Source: Pseudomonas sp. NC02
GTDB lineage: Bacteria > Pseudomonadota > Gammaproteobacteria > Pseudomonadales > Pseudomonadaceae
Assembly: GCF_002874965.1 (NCBI RefSeq)
Contig: NZ_CP025624.1
Location: 6,510,001-6,574,000, forward strand
Length of the DNA stretch: 64,000 nucleotides
Reading direction: 5' to 3'
The notes beneath the pieces are model-generated. The model was not told the DNA's origin. It saw only the letters and a list, made by a program, of their open reading frames with translations, and did no database searches. The translations under genes and the position numbers were made by a program. This document shows, piece after piece, positions 25,235-34,719 of this stretch. Each line of letters starts with the position of its first letter. The first letter of the stretch is position 1.

Positions 25235-27514
25235 TTAGAGGCTCTTTGCAGACGCCGGGTTGATCATCCGCGCCAACCCAAGGTTCTTCAGCGCCAATTG
25301 CAGCGAGCTGTGGATAACTTGCGGGTTGTCGATAGTCATCAACTCCGCCAGCAGCTCCTTGGCCCGGCTCAGGTTGATCTGGCGCAGCATCCATTTCACC
25401 TTCGGCAAGTTGGTGGCGTTCATCGACAGGCTGTCAAAGCCCATCGCCATCAACAGTACGGCCGCCGCCGGGTCACCGGCCATCTCGCCGCAGATACTCA
25501 CCTGCTTGCCTTCGGCATGGGCATCGCGCACCACGTTCTGCAAGGCTTGCAGCACCGCCGGGTGCAGGTAGTCGTAGAGGTCGGCCACCCGCGGGTTGTT
25601 GCGGTCCACGGCCAGCAGGTACTGGGTCAGGTCGTTGGAGCCCACCGACAGGAAGTCCACCTGCCGCGCCAGCTCTTTAGCCTGGTACACCGCCGCCGGA
25701 ATCTCGATCATCACGCCAATCGGCGGCATCGGCACGTCGGCGCCTTCGTCGCGCACTTCGCCCCAGGCCCGGTGGATCAGGTGCAGGGCTTCTTCCAGCT
25801 CGTGGGTGCCGGAGATCATCGGGAGCAGGATGCGCAGGTTGTTCAGGCCTTCGCTGGCCTTGAGCATCGCGCGGGTCTGGACGAGGAAGATTTCAGGATG
25901 GTCGAGGGTAACGCGAATACCGCGCCAGCCGAGGAAGGGGTTGTCTTCCTTGATGGGGAAATACGACAGTGACTTGTCGCCGCCAATGTCCAGGCTGCGC
26001 ATGGTCACCGGTAACGGATGGAAGGCGGACAATTGCTCGCGATAAATCGCCAGCTGCTCCTTCTCACTCGGAAAACGCTGGTTGATCATGAACGGCACTT
26101 CGGTGCGGTACAGGCCCACCCCTTCGGCGCCGCGCTGTTGTGCACGTGCCACGTCCGCCAGCAGGCCGGTGTTGACCAGCAGCGGTACGCGGTGGCCGTC
26201 GAGGGTCACGCACGGCAGTTCCCGCAGGGCGTCGAGGCCCTGGGACAGCTGGCGTTCTTCTTCCACCACTTCGGCGTATTGCTTGCGCAGCACTTCGCTG
26301 GGGTTGGTGTAGACCTCGCCGTGGTAGCCGTCGACGATCATTTCGATGCCGTCGACCTTGGAATACGGCAGGTCCACCAGCCCCATCACCGTCGGAATGC
26401 CCATGGCCCGAGCCAGGATCGCGACGTGGGAGTTGCCCGAACCCAGTACCGAGACCAGGCCCACCAGTTTGCCTTCCGGCACTTCGCCGAGCATGGTGGC
26501 GGTCAGTTCTTCACTGATCAGGATGGTGTTGTCGGGGTACACCAACGTGGTCGAGCGCTCTTCCTGCAGGTAGGCCAGCAGACGGCGACCGAGGTCCTTC
26601 ACGTCCGAGGCGCGCTCGCGCAGGTAGGCGTCGTCCATCAATTCGAAACGGTTGACGTGATCGGTGACCACCTGGCGCAGCGCGCCCTGGGCCCACTGGC
26701 CGGTCTTGATCACGTCCTTGACTTCGCTGCCCAGGGACGCGTCGTCGAGCATCATCAGGTACACGTCGAACAACGCCCGCTCTTCAGGCCGCAGCTGGGT
26801 GGCCAGCTTGGTCGAGAGGGTGCGCATGTCATTGCGCACGCCTTCGAGGGCGGTCTTGAACAGGATGATTTCAGCGTCGATGTCGGTGACGGTCTTGTCC
26901 GGCACCACGTCCAGGTCGGCGGGCGGCAGCATGACCACGGCGGTACCGACAGCAGCACCCGGCGAACCCGGCACGCCGACGAACTTGGCTTCCTGGATGC
27001 CCTTGCCCTGGCGCCCCAGGCCGCGAATCGAACCGGTGGCCTCGGCGTGGGCGATAACCCCGGCGAGCTGCGCGCTCATGGTCACGAGGAAGGCTTCTTC
27101 ACCTTCGTCGAACTGGCGGCGTTCTTTCTGCTGGATGACCAACACGCCGACAACGCGGCGGTGGTGAATGATCGGCGCACCGAGGAACGAGGCGTAGCGC
27201 TCTTCACCGGTTTCGGCAAAGTAGCGATAACGCGGGTGATCGGCCGCGTTTTCGAGGTTCAGGGGTTCTTCACGCGTCCCCACCAGGCCCACCAGACCTT
27301 CATTGGGCGCCATGCTGACCTTGCCGATGGAGCGCTTGTTCAAGCCCTCGGTGGCCATCAGGACAAAACGGTTGGTCTCGGGGTCCAGCAGGTAAACCGA
27401 GCAGACCTGGCTGCCCATGGCTTCCTTGACGCGCAACACAATAATCCCCAACGCCGCCTTGAGATCCTTGGCGGAGTTAACTTCCTGGACGATCTTGCGC
27501 AGCGTATTGAGCAT
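25235..27514 (-). CDS. ptsP: Phosphoenolpyruvate-protein phosphotransferase of the nitrogen PTS (EI-Ntr)
   Basis: 759 residues. An N-terminal GAF domain (about 1-160) senses nitrogen status, as in other EI-Ntr proteins. The EI core follows, with phosphorylated His363 in GSGNSHVAILARAMG and the PEP-binding C-terminal barrel containing DFLSVGSNDLTQYLLAVDRNN and Cys675 in SICGEMAGDP. It transfers phosphate from PEP to NPr (PtsO) and on to PtsN, controlling potassium, nitrogen and virulence-related traits. It starts 22 bp after rppH on the same strand, the standard Pseudomonas arrangement. Confidence 0.96.
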   Translation of the reverse strand: MLNTLRKIVQEVNSAKDLKAALGIIVLRVKEAMGSQVCSVYLLDPETNRFVLMATEGLNKRSIGKVSMAPNEGLVGLVGTREEPLNLENAADHPRYRYFAETGEERYASFLGAPIIHHRRVVGVLVIQQKERRQFDEGEEAFLVTMSAQLAGVIAHAEATGSIRGLGRQGKGIQEAKFVGVPGSPGAAVGTAVVMLPPADLDVVPDKTVTDIDAEIILFKTALEGVRNDMRTLSTKLATQLRPEERALFDVYLMMLDDASLGSEVKDVIKTGQWAQGALRQVVTDHVNRFELMDDAYLRERASDVKDLGRRLLAYLQEERSTTLVYPDNTILISEELTATMLGEVPEGKLVGLVSVLGSGNSHVAILARAMGIPTVMGLVDLPYSKVDGIEMIVDGYHGEVYTNPSEVLRKQYAEVVEEERQLSQGLDALRELPCVTLDGHRVPLLVNTGLLADVARAQQRGAEGVGLYRTEVPFMINQRFPSEKEQLAIYREQLSAFHPLPVTMRSLDIGGDKSLSYFPIKEDNPFLGWRGIRVTLDHPEIFLVQTRAMLKASEGLNNLRILLPMISGTHELEEALHLIHRAWGEVRDEGADVPMPPIGVMIEIPAAVYQAKELARQVDFLSVGSNDLTQYLLAVDRNNPRVADLYDYLHPAVLQALQNVVRDAHAEGKQVSICGEMAGDPAAAVLLMAMGFDSLSMNATNLPKVKWMLRQINLSRAKELLAELMTIDNPQVIHSSLQLALKNLGLARMINPASAKSL

Positions 27515-27536
27515 GGCTCGGGGTCGAACTCCGTCG

Positions 27537-28016
27537 TCAGTCGCGCGCTAAAAGGCGCGGGGCAAGCTCTTTAAGAGCGCGACGATAAACCTCGCGCTTG
27601 AATGTCACCACCTGGCCCAACGGATACCAATAACTGACCCAGCGCCAGCCATCGAACTCCGGTTTACCGGTCAAATCCATCCGCACCCGCTGCTCGTTGG
27701 AGATCAGGCGCAGGAGAAACCATTTCTGTTTCTGGCCGATGCACAGCGGTTGGCTGTGGGTACGCACCAGACGTTGCGGCAAACGATAGCGCAACCAGCC
27801 TCGGGTGCAGGCCAGAATTTGCACATCTTCACGTTCAAGGCCTACTTCTTCGTTCAACTCACGGTACAAGGCGTCTTCAGGGGTTTCGTCGGGGTTGATT
27901 CCGCCTTGAGGAAACTGCCAGGCATCTTGGTTGATACGGCGAGCCCATAGCACCTGTCCGGCATCATTCGTAAGAATAATCCCGACATTAGGACGGAAAC
28001 CATCGGGGTCGATCAC
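27537..28016 (-). CDS. rppH: RNA pyrophosphohydrolase
   Basis: 159 residues from a GTG start, the length I recall for Pseudomonas RppH; an ATG 20 codons upstream is in frame but adds non-conserved sequence. The Nudix box is [22 protein letters not shown]. The enzyme removes pyrophosphate from 5'-triphosphate mRNA ends and so starts RNase E-dependent decay. Upstream partner of ptsP. Divergent from the HAD phosphatase gene. Confidence 0.95.
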   Translation of the reverse strand: MIDPDGFRPNVGIILTNDAGQVLWARRINQDAWQFPQGGINPDETPEDALYRELNEEVGLEREDVQILACTRGWLRYRLPQRLVRTHSQPLCIGQKQKWFLLRLISNEQRVRMDLTGKPEFDGWRWVSYWYPLGQVVTFKREVYRRALKELAPRLLARD

Positions 28017-28159
28017 GGCAACAACCTCGCAAACGCATGTCACCGCATTGTTCCACAAAGATTGATACAGCGGCAACGAGGCTGCTTACCTTATGTGCAC
28101 TCTTGTGAAAAGACCGTATTCTGGACGCCTTTTTACAGACTTTTCAGCGAGTAACTGCA

Positions 28160-28816
28160 ATGCGCCTGGCTTTATTCGACTTGGACAACACGCTTTTGGG
28201 GGGTGACAGCGATCACGCCTGGGGCGATTACCTCTGTGAACGCGGGATTCTCGACGCGGTAGCCTACAAGGCCCGCAACGACGAGTTCTACCAGGACTAC
28301 CTGGCCGGCAAGCTGGATAACGCCGAGTACCTGAACTTCTGCCTGGAAATCCTCGGCCGCACCGAGATGGCCCAGCTGGATGAATGGCATCGCGACTACA
28401 TGCGCGACTGCATCGAGCCGATCATGCTGCCCAAGGCGGTTGAGTTGCTGGCCAAGCACCGGGCGGCGGGCGACAAGCTGGTGATCATCACCGCGACCAA
28501 CCGTTTTGTGACCGCGCCGATTGCCGAGCGGTTGGGGGTTGAAACCCTGATTGCGACGGAATGCGAGATGCAGGATGGCCGTTACACCGGGCGCAGTACG
28601 GATATCCCGTGCTTTCGCGAGGGCAAGGTGACGCGCTTGAATCGCTGGCTGGAAGAGACCGGGTACAACCTGGAGGACAGCTACTTCTATAGCGACTCGA
28701 TGAATGACCTGCCGCTGCTGGAGCAGGTGACCCACCCGGTGGCAGTGGATCCGGATCCGAATCTACGGGCTGAAGCCGAGAAGCGTGGCTGGCCGGTGAT
28801 TAGCCTGCGCGGCTGA
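28160..28816 (+). CDS. HAD-IB phosphatase, probable histidinol-phosphatase
   Basis: 218 residues. HAD motif [14 protein letters not shown] (D7, D9), motif [10 protein letters not shown], motif III lysine in REGKVTRL and motif [14 protein letters not shown] are complete, with a helical cap like SerB. The syntenic P. aeruginosa gene PA0335, also divergent from rppH-ptsP, has been described as a histidinol-phosphate phosphatase, so that role in histidine synthesis is likely. A broader sugar- or serine-phosphate phosphatase cannot be excluded. Confidence 0.78.
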   Translation: MRLALFDLDNTLLGGDSDHAWGDYLCERGILDAVAYKARNDEFYQDYLAGKLDNAEYLNFCLEILGRTEMAQLDEWHRDYMRDCIEPIMLPKAVELLAKHRAAGDKLVIITATNRFVTAPIAERLGVETLIATECEMQDGRYTGRSTDIPCFREGKVTRLNRWLEETGYNLEDSYFYSDSMNDLPLLEQVTHPVAVDPDPNLRAEAEKRGWPVISLRG

Positions 28817-28821
28817 TAAAG

Positions 28822-28907
28822 CTTTCGCGAGCAAGCCCGCTCCCACATTTGCTCGAGTTCCACCTTTGGAATGCAGTCAAATGTGGGAGCGGGCTTGCTC
28901 GCGAATG
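28822..28907. repeat. Reversed REP pair between convergent HAD and DUF2269 genes
   Basis: Two GCGGGC-subfamily arms arranged tail to tail: the TGTGGG ends face inward, separated by about 35 bp, and the CGCGA ends face outward. This is opposite to the other copies of this subfamily. Confidence 0.85.
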
Positions 28908-28928
28908 GAGGCAACTCGGTCTCAAGCC

Positions 28929-29342
28929 TTAAACCGGCTTGGCACCCATCAACCCGGCAATCGCCACAAACCCCACCAGGCTCACCACCGCCAGCGCCAC
29001 GGTAAAGTTCAAACTCCCCGCCCCGCCCAGCCGCAGTCGATTAAGCCGCACCACCAGCCAGAACCAGCTCAGCGCCGCCACGGTGTAGATCACGCTGGAA
29101 CCCAGGATCCAGGTTTGCCCCAGCGGCCAGCCGATCAGGTGCGCCAGCCACCAGCCGGTGAACGGCATGCTCACCACGCAAATGCCCATCAACAACCACA
29201 CAAACACCCACGGCCGCTGAACGGTATAGGCCGGCCCCGCGCTGCGTTTGCGCCAGGCCAGCACTGCCAGGGCGAGGCCGCTGAGCAGCAGCAACACCGT
29301 GGCCGCGATGTGGATAACTTTAAGGGTGGTCAGCGTTTCCAT
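28929..29342 (-). CDS. DUF2269 integral membrane protein
   Basis: 137 residues with four clear transmembrane helices (LKVIHIAATVLLLLSGLALA, VFVWLLMGICVVSMPFTGWW, SSVIYTVAALSWFWLVV, FTVALAVVSLVGFVAIAGLM). A histidine in the first helix and the small size fit DUF2269, proposed inner-membrane proteins of unknown role. Located 40 bp downstream of ilvA on the same strand and possibly co-transcribed. Confidence 0.72.
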   Translation of the reverse strand: METLTTLKVIHIAATVLLLLSGLALAVLAWRKRSAGPAYTVQRPWVFVWLLMGICVVSMPFTGWWLAHLIGWPLGQTWILGSSVIYTVAALSWFWLVVRLNRLRLGGAGSLNFTVALAVVSLVGFVAIAGLMGAKPV

Positions 29343-29382
29343 GTTCTCGATTCCTTGAAGGCCGCCCAGTCAGCGTAGTCGC

Positions 29383-30897
29383 TCAACCGAGGAACAGCTG
29401 GTAGGCCGGGTTATCACTTTCATCCCAGTACGGGTAGCCAATGGCCTCCAGCGCCGCCGGCACCAGGTGACGCTCGTCCGCCGGTACTTGCAGGCCCGCC
29501 ACCACGCGCCCATCGGCGGCGCCGTGGTTGCGATAGTGGAACATCGAGATGTTCCAGCGCCCGCCCAATTTGTTAAGGAAGTTGAACAGTGCCCCCGGAC
29601 GTTCCGGGAATTCGAAGCGGAACACCACCTCGTCGCTGACGTGCGCCGCATGGCCGCCGACCATATGGCGGATGTGCAGCTTGGCCAGTTCGTTTTCCGT
29701 CAGGTCCAGCACCGGGAAACCCTGGCTGGTGAGGCTGGCGATCAGCGCGCTGCGCGGGTCGTTTTCCGGGTGGGTCTGCACGCCGACAAAGATGTGCGCC
29801 TCGCGGCCTGAGTGGTAGCGGTAGTTGAATTCGGTGATCTGGCGCTTGCCCACGGCCTCGCAGAAGGCCTTGAAGCTGCCCGGTTTCTCGGGGATGGTCA
29901 CGGCGATGATGGCTTCGCGGCCTTCCCCCAGCTCGGCGCGCTCGGCCACATGGCGCAGGCGGTCGAAGTTGACGTTGGCCCCGGAATCGATGGCCACCAG
30001 GGTTTGCCCGGTGATGCCACGGGTCTCGACGTATTTCTTGATACCCGCCACGCCCAGGGCGCCAGCAGGTTCTGTGATGGAGCGGGTGTCGTCGTAGATG
30101 TCCTTGATCGCCGCGCAGATTTCATCGGTGCTGACGGTAATCACTTCATCCACGTAATCCTTGCAGATGTCGAAGGTGTGCTGGCCGATCTGCGCCACCG
30201 CCACGCCGTCGGCGAAGATGCCCACGGTCGGCAGTACCACGCGCTCGCCCGCCGCCATGGCGGCTTGCAGGCAGTTGGAGTCGTCCGGCTCGACGCCGAT
30301 GATCTTGATTTCGGGCCGCAGGTATTTCACGTAGGCCGCGATACCGGCAATCAGGCCGCCGCCGCCCACCGGGACGAAAATCGCGTCCAACGGCCCCGGG
30401 TGCTGGCGCAGGATCTCCATCGCCACGGTGCCCTGCCCGGCAATGGTGTGCGGATCATCGTAGGGGTGAATGTAGACGTAGCCTTTTTCGTCGACCAGCT
30501 TCAGCGAATACGCCAGGGCTTCCGGGAAAGAATCCCCGTGCAGCACCACTTTGCCGCCACGGGAACGCACGCCTTCGACCTTGATCTCGGGGGTGGTCTT
30601 GGGCATCACGATGGTGGCCTTGACCCCCAGCACCTTGGCCGCCAGGGCCAGGCCCTGGGCATGGTTGCCCGCCGAGGCGGTGACCACGCCGCGCGCACGT
30701 TCTTCGGCGCTCAGTTGGGTCAGCTTGTTGTAGGCACCGCGAATCTTGAACGAGAACACCGGCTGCAAGTCTTCGCGCTTGAGCCAGACCTTGTTGCCCA
30801 GCCGCTCGGAGAGCTGGCGGGCGGTCTGCAGCGGGGTTTCTACGGCAACGTCGTAAACGCGCGAGGTGAGGATCTTTTTGACGTACTGTTCAAGCAT
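29383..30897 (-). CDS. ilvA: Threonine ammonia-lyase, biosynthetic
   Basis: 504 residues. The PLP-binding catalytic domain fills about residues 1-320, with the Schiff-base lysine K51 in [12 protein letters not shown] and the phosphate-binding loop [12 protein letters not shown]. Two ACT-like regulatory subdomains follow ([19 protein letters not shown] and [19 protein letters not shown]), giving isoleucine feedback. It makes 2-oxobutanoate for isoleucine synthesis. Divergent from rpiA, an order shared with P. aeruginosa. Confidence 0.96.
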   Translation of the reverse strand: MLEQYVKKILTSRVYDVAVETPLQTARQLSERLGNKVWLKREDLQPVFSFKIRGAYNKLTQLSAEERARGVVTASAGNHAQGLALAAKVLGVKATIVMPKTTPEIKVEGVRSRGGKVVLHGDSFPEALAYSLKLVDEKGYVYIHPYDDPHTIAGQGTVAMEILRQHPGPLDAIFVPVGGGGLIAGIAAYVKYLRPEIKIIGVEPDDSNCLQAAMAAGERVVLPTVGIFADGVAVAQIGQHTFDICKDYVDEVITVSTDEICAAIKDIYDDTRSITEPAGALGVAGIKKYVETRGITGQTLVAIDSGANVNFDRLRHVAERAELGEGREAIIAVTIPEKPGSFKAFCEAVGKRQITEFNYRYHSGREAHIFVGVQTHPENDPRSALIASLTSQGFPVLDLTENELAKLHIRHMVGGHAAHVSDEVVFRFEFPERPGALFNFLNKLGGRWNISMFHYRNHGAADGRVVAGLQVPADERHLVPAALEAIGYPYWDESDNPAYQLFLG

Positions 30898-31033
30898 CGG
30901 AAAGCATCACTGGGCGGGTTGGGCAGGGCCAAGGAGTCTAACCCAGCGTTTGGCCGGGCGACCACACGAAAACCGAGGTTTTGTTGGGTTATACTCGCGC
31001 CCCTCTTTACTCCCCGCCCGTTCCGGAGCCCGC

Positions 31034-31705
31034 ATGACCCAGGATCAACTCAAACAGGCAGTGGCCCAGGCCGCCGTCGATTTAATCCTTCCTAAACTCG
31101 ACGATAAAAGCATCGTCGGTGTCGGCACCGGTTCCACCGCCAATTGCTTTATCGATGCGCTGGCCCTGCACAAGGGCGCGTTCGACGGCGCGGTTGCCAG
31201 CTCCGAAGCCACCGCTGCACGGCTCAAGGGCCACGGTATTCCGGTGTACGAGTTGAACACCGTCAGCGACCTGGAGTTCTACGTCGACGGCGCCGATGAA
31301 AGCGACGCACACCTGAACCTGATCAAGGGCGGCGGCGCAGCCCTGACCCGCGAGAAGATCGTCGCGGCCGTGGCCAAGACCTTCATCTGCATCGCCGACG
31401 CCAGCAAACTGGTGCCGGTACTCGGCGCGTTCCCGCTGCCAGTGGAAGTGATCCCGATGGCCCGCAGCCACGTGGCCCGCGAACTGGTGAAACTGGGCGG
31501 CGACCCGGTGTACCGCGAAGGCGTGCTGACCGACAACGGCAACATCATCATCGACGTGTTCAACATGCAGATCACCAACCCGGTGGAACTGGAGCGCCAG
31601 ATCAACGCGATCGTCGGCGTCGTCACCAACGGTTTGTTTGCGGCCCGTCCGGCTGACGTACTGCTGCTGGGCACCGCGGAAGGCGTGAAAACCCTTAAGG
31701 CGTAA
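31034..31705 (+). CDS. rpiA: Ribose-5-phosphate isomerase A
   Basis: 223 residues, normal length. It interconverts ribose 5-phosphate and ribulose 5-phosphate in the pentose-phosphate pathway. Signatures: [38 protein letters not shown] (catalytic aspartates) and [15 protein letters not shown] with the conserved lysine. The ATG used follows TTCCGGAG; the frame is open further upstream without similarity. Divergent from ilvA with a 136-bp shared promoter region. Confidence 0.97.
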   Translation: MTQDQLKQAVAQAAVDLILPKLDDKSIVGVGTGSTANCFIDALALHKGAFDGAVASSEATAARLKGHGIPVYELNTVSDLEFYVDGADESDAHLNLIKGGGAALTREKIVAAVAKTFICIADASKLVPVLGAFPLPVEVIPMARSHVARELVKLGGDPVYREGVLTDNGNIIIDVFNMQITNPVELERQINAIVGVVTNGLFAARPADVLLLGTAEGVKTLKA

Positions 31706-31716
31706 TGCAAAACCCG

Positions 31717-31806
31717 TGTGGGAGCGGGCTTGCTCGCGAATGCGCAGTGTCAGTCACCGAATATGGCGCCTGATACACCGCATTCGCGAGCAAGCCCGCT
31801 CCCACA
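31717..31806. repeat. REPIN-like palindrome between convergent rpiA and a YjiK-like gene
   Basis: 90-bp palindrome, GCGGGCTTGCTCGCG arms, starting 12 bp after the rpiA stop. Confidence 0.92.
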
Positions 31807-31823
31807 TTTGTTCTGCACATGAC

Positions 31824-32738
31824 TCAAGACTTGGTTTTTTTGAATACATAGAAAAGATTGGGCTCACTGACCATGTACAACGTGCCGTCGTTGTCCATGG
31901 CGATCCCCTCGGCCTGAGGCACGCGCTGCTTCAGGCCATGGCGCCCCTTGAGCAGCGACAGGCTGCTCAGGGGGCGACCGTCGATATCCAGTTCCAGCAC
32001 CAAAAATGACTCATCCGACAGCGCCAGCAGATGACCGCTACGCTCGTCGTATTGCAGGCTCGACAGGTCGCGCACAAACAACCCGGCATCGCGCTTGGGG
32101 TTGTTGATCACGTGCACCGAGTAGGTTTTTTCCGGTTTGAAATGCGGAAAGCCGTGGACCTCGTAGATCAGCATCGGGTCGCGTTCCTTGGCCACAAACA
32201 GGCGCTTGCCCACCGAGTCATAGGCCAGGCCTTCGAAGCCCTTGTTGCCGCCCAGGTGCACGCCGAGGGTCATTTGCTCGGCGTCGGCGGCATCGAGGAA
32301 TTGGGTGTCGTCATCCACGTGGACCTTGATCAGCCGCTGCTGGCGTTCGTCGCTGATCACGTAGGTGTTGTCGCTGATGTACTCCACGGCCTCGGCATCG
32401 CCAAACCCCACCAGCGCAATGCGCCGCAGGATTTTGCCGTCCAGGGACAGTTCGACCAGCTCAGCGTTCTTGTTGGTCACGGTAAACAGGCTGTTGCGCA
32501 CCGGATCAAAGGTCAGTGCCGAGACATCATCGTTGAGGCCGTCGATCACCTGCGCCTCCAGGGCCACCCGGTAATCCCCAAGGCCAATGGAGTGCTCCCC
32601 GGCGGGATTGCGCCAGGATTGCCAGTTGAACCAGGCACGCTCAAACAGGCGCAATTGCTGGGCAACCACACCGCACGCCACCAGGGCGATCAGGATCAGG
32701 ATAAAAAAAGCAGGTTTGGGGCGGGCAAGTCGACGCAT
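31824..32738 (-). CDS. SdiA-regulated (YjiK-like) beta-propeller protein, copy A
   Basis: 304 residues. An N-terminal membrane anchor (AFFILILIALVACGVVA) precedes a periplasmic domain of repeated blades, e.g. LNDDVSALTFDPVRNSLFTVTNK, GFGDAEAVEYISDNTYVISDE, NKGFEGLAYDSVGKRLFVAKE and PQAEGIAMDNDGTLYMVSEPN. These fit the SdiA-regulated/YjiK family, of unknown biochemical role. A clear paralog is the next gene upstream on the same strand. Both end with almost the same SEPNLFY motif. Confidence 0.8.
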   Translation of the reverse strand: MRRLARPKPAFFILILIALVACGVVAQQLRLFERAWFNWQSWRNPAGEHSIGLGDYRVALEAQVIDGLNDDVSALTFDPVRNSLFTVTNKNAELVELSLDGKILRRIALVGFGDAEAVEYISDNTYVISDERQQRLIKVHVDDDTQFLDAADAEQMTLGVHLGGNKGFEGLAYDSVGKRLFVAKERDPMLIYEVHGFPHFKPEKTYSVHVINNPKRDAGLFVRDLSSLQYDERSGHLLALSDESFLVLELDIDGRPLSSLSLLKGRHGLKQRVPQAEGIAMDNDGTLYMVSEPNLFYVFKKTKS

Positions 32739-32855
32739 CGGGCGGGGCTCAGAGTAAAAACTGGCGAATGAATATCATGGTCGCCTGAATTTAAACTTAA
32801 ACGCCCCGGGTGTCTGGCATATGCCGCAGATAGAGAAAAATCTGACGTAATCGAA

Positions 32856-33785
32856 CTACTGCGCTTGCTTCTCGAAGCGATAGAACAGGTTCGGCTCGCT
32901 GACCATATACAGCGTGCCGTTCTCGTCCATGGTCACGCCTTCGGCACGCGGGATGGTGTTCTTCAAGCCATTGAAGCCGCCGAGCAAGGTCATGAAGCTG
33001 ACCTGCTCGCCCTTCTCGTCCAGTTCCAGCAACAGATGGGAGTCCGCCGACAGCGCCAGCAGGTGGCCGGTACGCGGGTCGACGGTCAGCGCCGACAGGT
33101 TACGCATGTCCAGTTCAGTGCTGGCGAGCTTTTGCTTGGCGCCGGAGAGGGTCTGGCTGCCGTCGCTTTTCCAGGTGAACAGCGCCGGTGGGCGTTCTTC
33201 GCCGAGGATCAGCTGTTGGTTGCGCTTGTCCCAGGTCACCGCCTCAAAGGCTTTGTTCTGGTCCTTGGACGGGCCCAGGTCATAGGACGGGAAGTCGGCT
33301 TTGTTCAACTGCTGGGTCTGCGGGTCGACCTTGACGATGGTCAGGCTGTGCTGGCGCTCATCGACCACGGCCATCAGGCCGTTTTCCATCATGGTCACGC
33401 CTTCCGGGTTGTTCCAGCCGTTGAGCGGCATCTTGCGCAGCACGTCGCCTTGCAGGGTCAGTTCAACCAGGAACGGGTTCTTGCCCATCACCGAGAACAG
33501 GGTCTTGGTCAGCGGGTTGTAGGTGAGGTCCGAGGCTTCGTCCTTCTCCATGCCAGGCAGCAGCTTGGCGTCGATCACCGCGTGGTAGTCCGGGAGCCAG
33601 ACGCTTTCCAGGCGCTCGGCCGGGGTTTCGAAGCCCTCCGCCACCCACAGCACGCCGCGGTCGTCCCAGTGCATCGCCCAGGCCACGCCGTAAATGATCG
33701 CGCCGGCGAGGAACAGCCAGGAATACCAGCGCATGGCAAGGCGTGAACGAAACGTGGGTTTTACGGATGGGAGAGGCACGGCCAT
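32856..33785 (-). CDS. SdiA-regulated (YjiK-like) beta-propeller protein, copy B
   Basis: 309 residues from MAVPLPSVKP; a start 12 codons earlier is possible. N-terminal anchor WYSWLFLAGAIIYGVAWAM, then the same blade motifs as copy A (DLTYNPLTKTLFSVMGKNP, NNPEGVTMMENGLMAVVDE, NKAFEAVTWDKRNQQLILGEE, PRAEGVTMDENGTLYMVSEPN). The pair looks like a tandem duplication that has diverged substantially. The role is unknown; a periplasmic, membrane-anchored binding or scaffold protein is likely from the fold. Confidence 0.8.
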   Translation of the reverse strand: MAVPLPSVKPTFRSRLAMRWYSWLFLAGAIIYGVAWAMHWDDRGVLWVAEGFETPAERLESVWLPDYHAVIDAKLLPGMEKDEASDLTYNPLTKTLFSVMGKNPFLVELTLQGDVLRKMPLNGWNNPEGVTMMENGLMAVVDERQHSLTIVKVDPQTQQLNKADFPSYDLGPSKDQNKAFEAVTWDKRNQQLILGEERPPALFTWKSDGSQTLSGAKQKLASTELDMRNLSALTVDPRTGHLLALSADSHLLLELDEKGEQVSFMTLLGGFNGLKNTIPRAEGVTMDENGTLYMVSEPNLFYRFEKQAQ

Positions 33786-33916
33786 TACGCTTTCCAGAAA
33801 GTCAGCTTTAGGGGATAGCACAGGATCACAAGGTCCGCGCGCAGGAGGCTGAGGATTATCCGGATGGGGTGTGAAAAAAATGCAAAAACCCGATTGGGTG
33901 GCAGTACACAGATCAA

Positions 33917-34007
33917 ATGTGGGAGCGGGCTTGCTCGCGAATGCGGAGTATCAGTCACTGAATCTGTCACTGATACACCGCTTTCGCGAGCAAGCCCGCT
34001 CCCACAT
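33917..34007. repeat. REPIN-like palindrome between codirectional genes
   Basis: 91-bp palindrome, GCGGGCTTGCTCGCG arms. It lies between the FAH-family gene and the YjiK-like copy B, both on the minus strand; one of the few REPINs here outside a convergent junction. Confidence 0.92.
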
Positions 34008-34031
34008 TTTTGACCGCGTTTTGCCCGGGTC

Positions 34032-34697
34032 TTAGCGAACGCTGCTTTCGAAGCGGCTCACACCCGGCAATTCCAGCACCAGCTCGTCACCCACATTCAG
34101 CGGGCCCACGCCTGCCGGCGTACCGGTGAGGATCACATCCCCGGCCTGCAACGAGAAGCAGCCGGCCATGTACTGGATCATCGGGATGATCGGGTTGAGC
34201 ATGATCGCGCTGTTGCCGTCCTGGCGCACTTCGCCGTTGATGGTCAGGCGGATGCCGATATCCGTCACATCCGGGAAAGTGCTGCCGACCACGAACGGGG
34301 CAATCACCGCCGCACCGTCAAACGACTTGGCGATTTCCCACGGCAGGCCCTTGGCTTTCAGCTCGGCCTGTTTGTCCCGCAGGGTCAGGTCCAGGGCCGG
34401 GGCGAAGCCGGAGATGGCGTCCAGCACTTCCTCGCGGCTCGGTTTGGCCGACAACGGCTTGCCGATCAACACCGCGATTTCCGCCTCGTAATGCACCGAA
34501 CCGCGCTCGGTAGGGATGGCAAAACCGCCTTCCAGTGCCACTACGCAACTGCCGGGCTTGATAAACAGCAGCGGCTCGGTCGGTACCGGGTTATCCAGTT
34601 CCTTGGCGTGTTCGGCGTAGTTACGCCCGATGCACACCACCTTCCCCAGGGGAAAGTGAATATTGGTGCCGTCGACATACTTGTGCTGGTAGCTCAT
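34032..34697 (-). CDS. Fumarylacetoacetate hydrolase family protein
   Basis: 221 residues, short FAH-domain form. Characteristic segments are GKVVCIGRNYAEHAKEL, the metal-binding HYEAEIAVLIGKPL, and GDVILTGTPAGVGPLNVGD. Small FAH proteins include acylpyruvate hydrolases and oxaloacetate decarboxylase/tautomerases (FAHD1-like), so a housekeeping role on 2-oxo acids is plausible. It lies 22 bp downstream of the D-2-hydroxyglutarate dehydrogenase gene and is probably in its operon. Confidence 0.85.
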   Translation of the reverse strand: MSYQHKYVDGTNIHFPLGKVVCIGRNYAEHAKELDNPVPTEPLLFIKPGSCVVALEGGFAIPTERGSVHYEAEIAVLIGKPLSAKPSREEVLDAISGFAPALDLTLRDKQAELKAKGLPWEIAKSFDGAAVIAPFVVGSTFPDVTDIGIRLTINGEVRQDGNSAIMLNPIIPMIQYMAGCFSLQAGDVILTGTPAGVGPLNVGDELVLELPGVSRFESSVR

Positions 34698-34719
34698 GGA
34701 CCGACTCCTTCAGGGACTG

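Noticed and set aside
26018..27574. 518-codon open frame antisense to ptsP
   Set aside because: Shadow frame with biased composition; ptsP is unambiguous.
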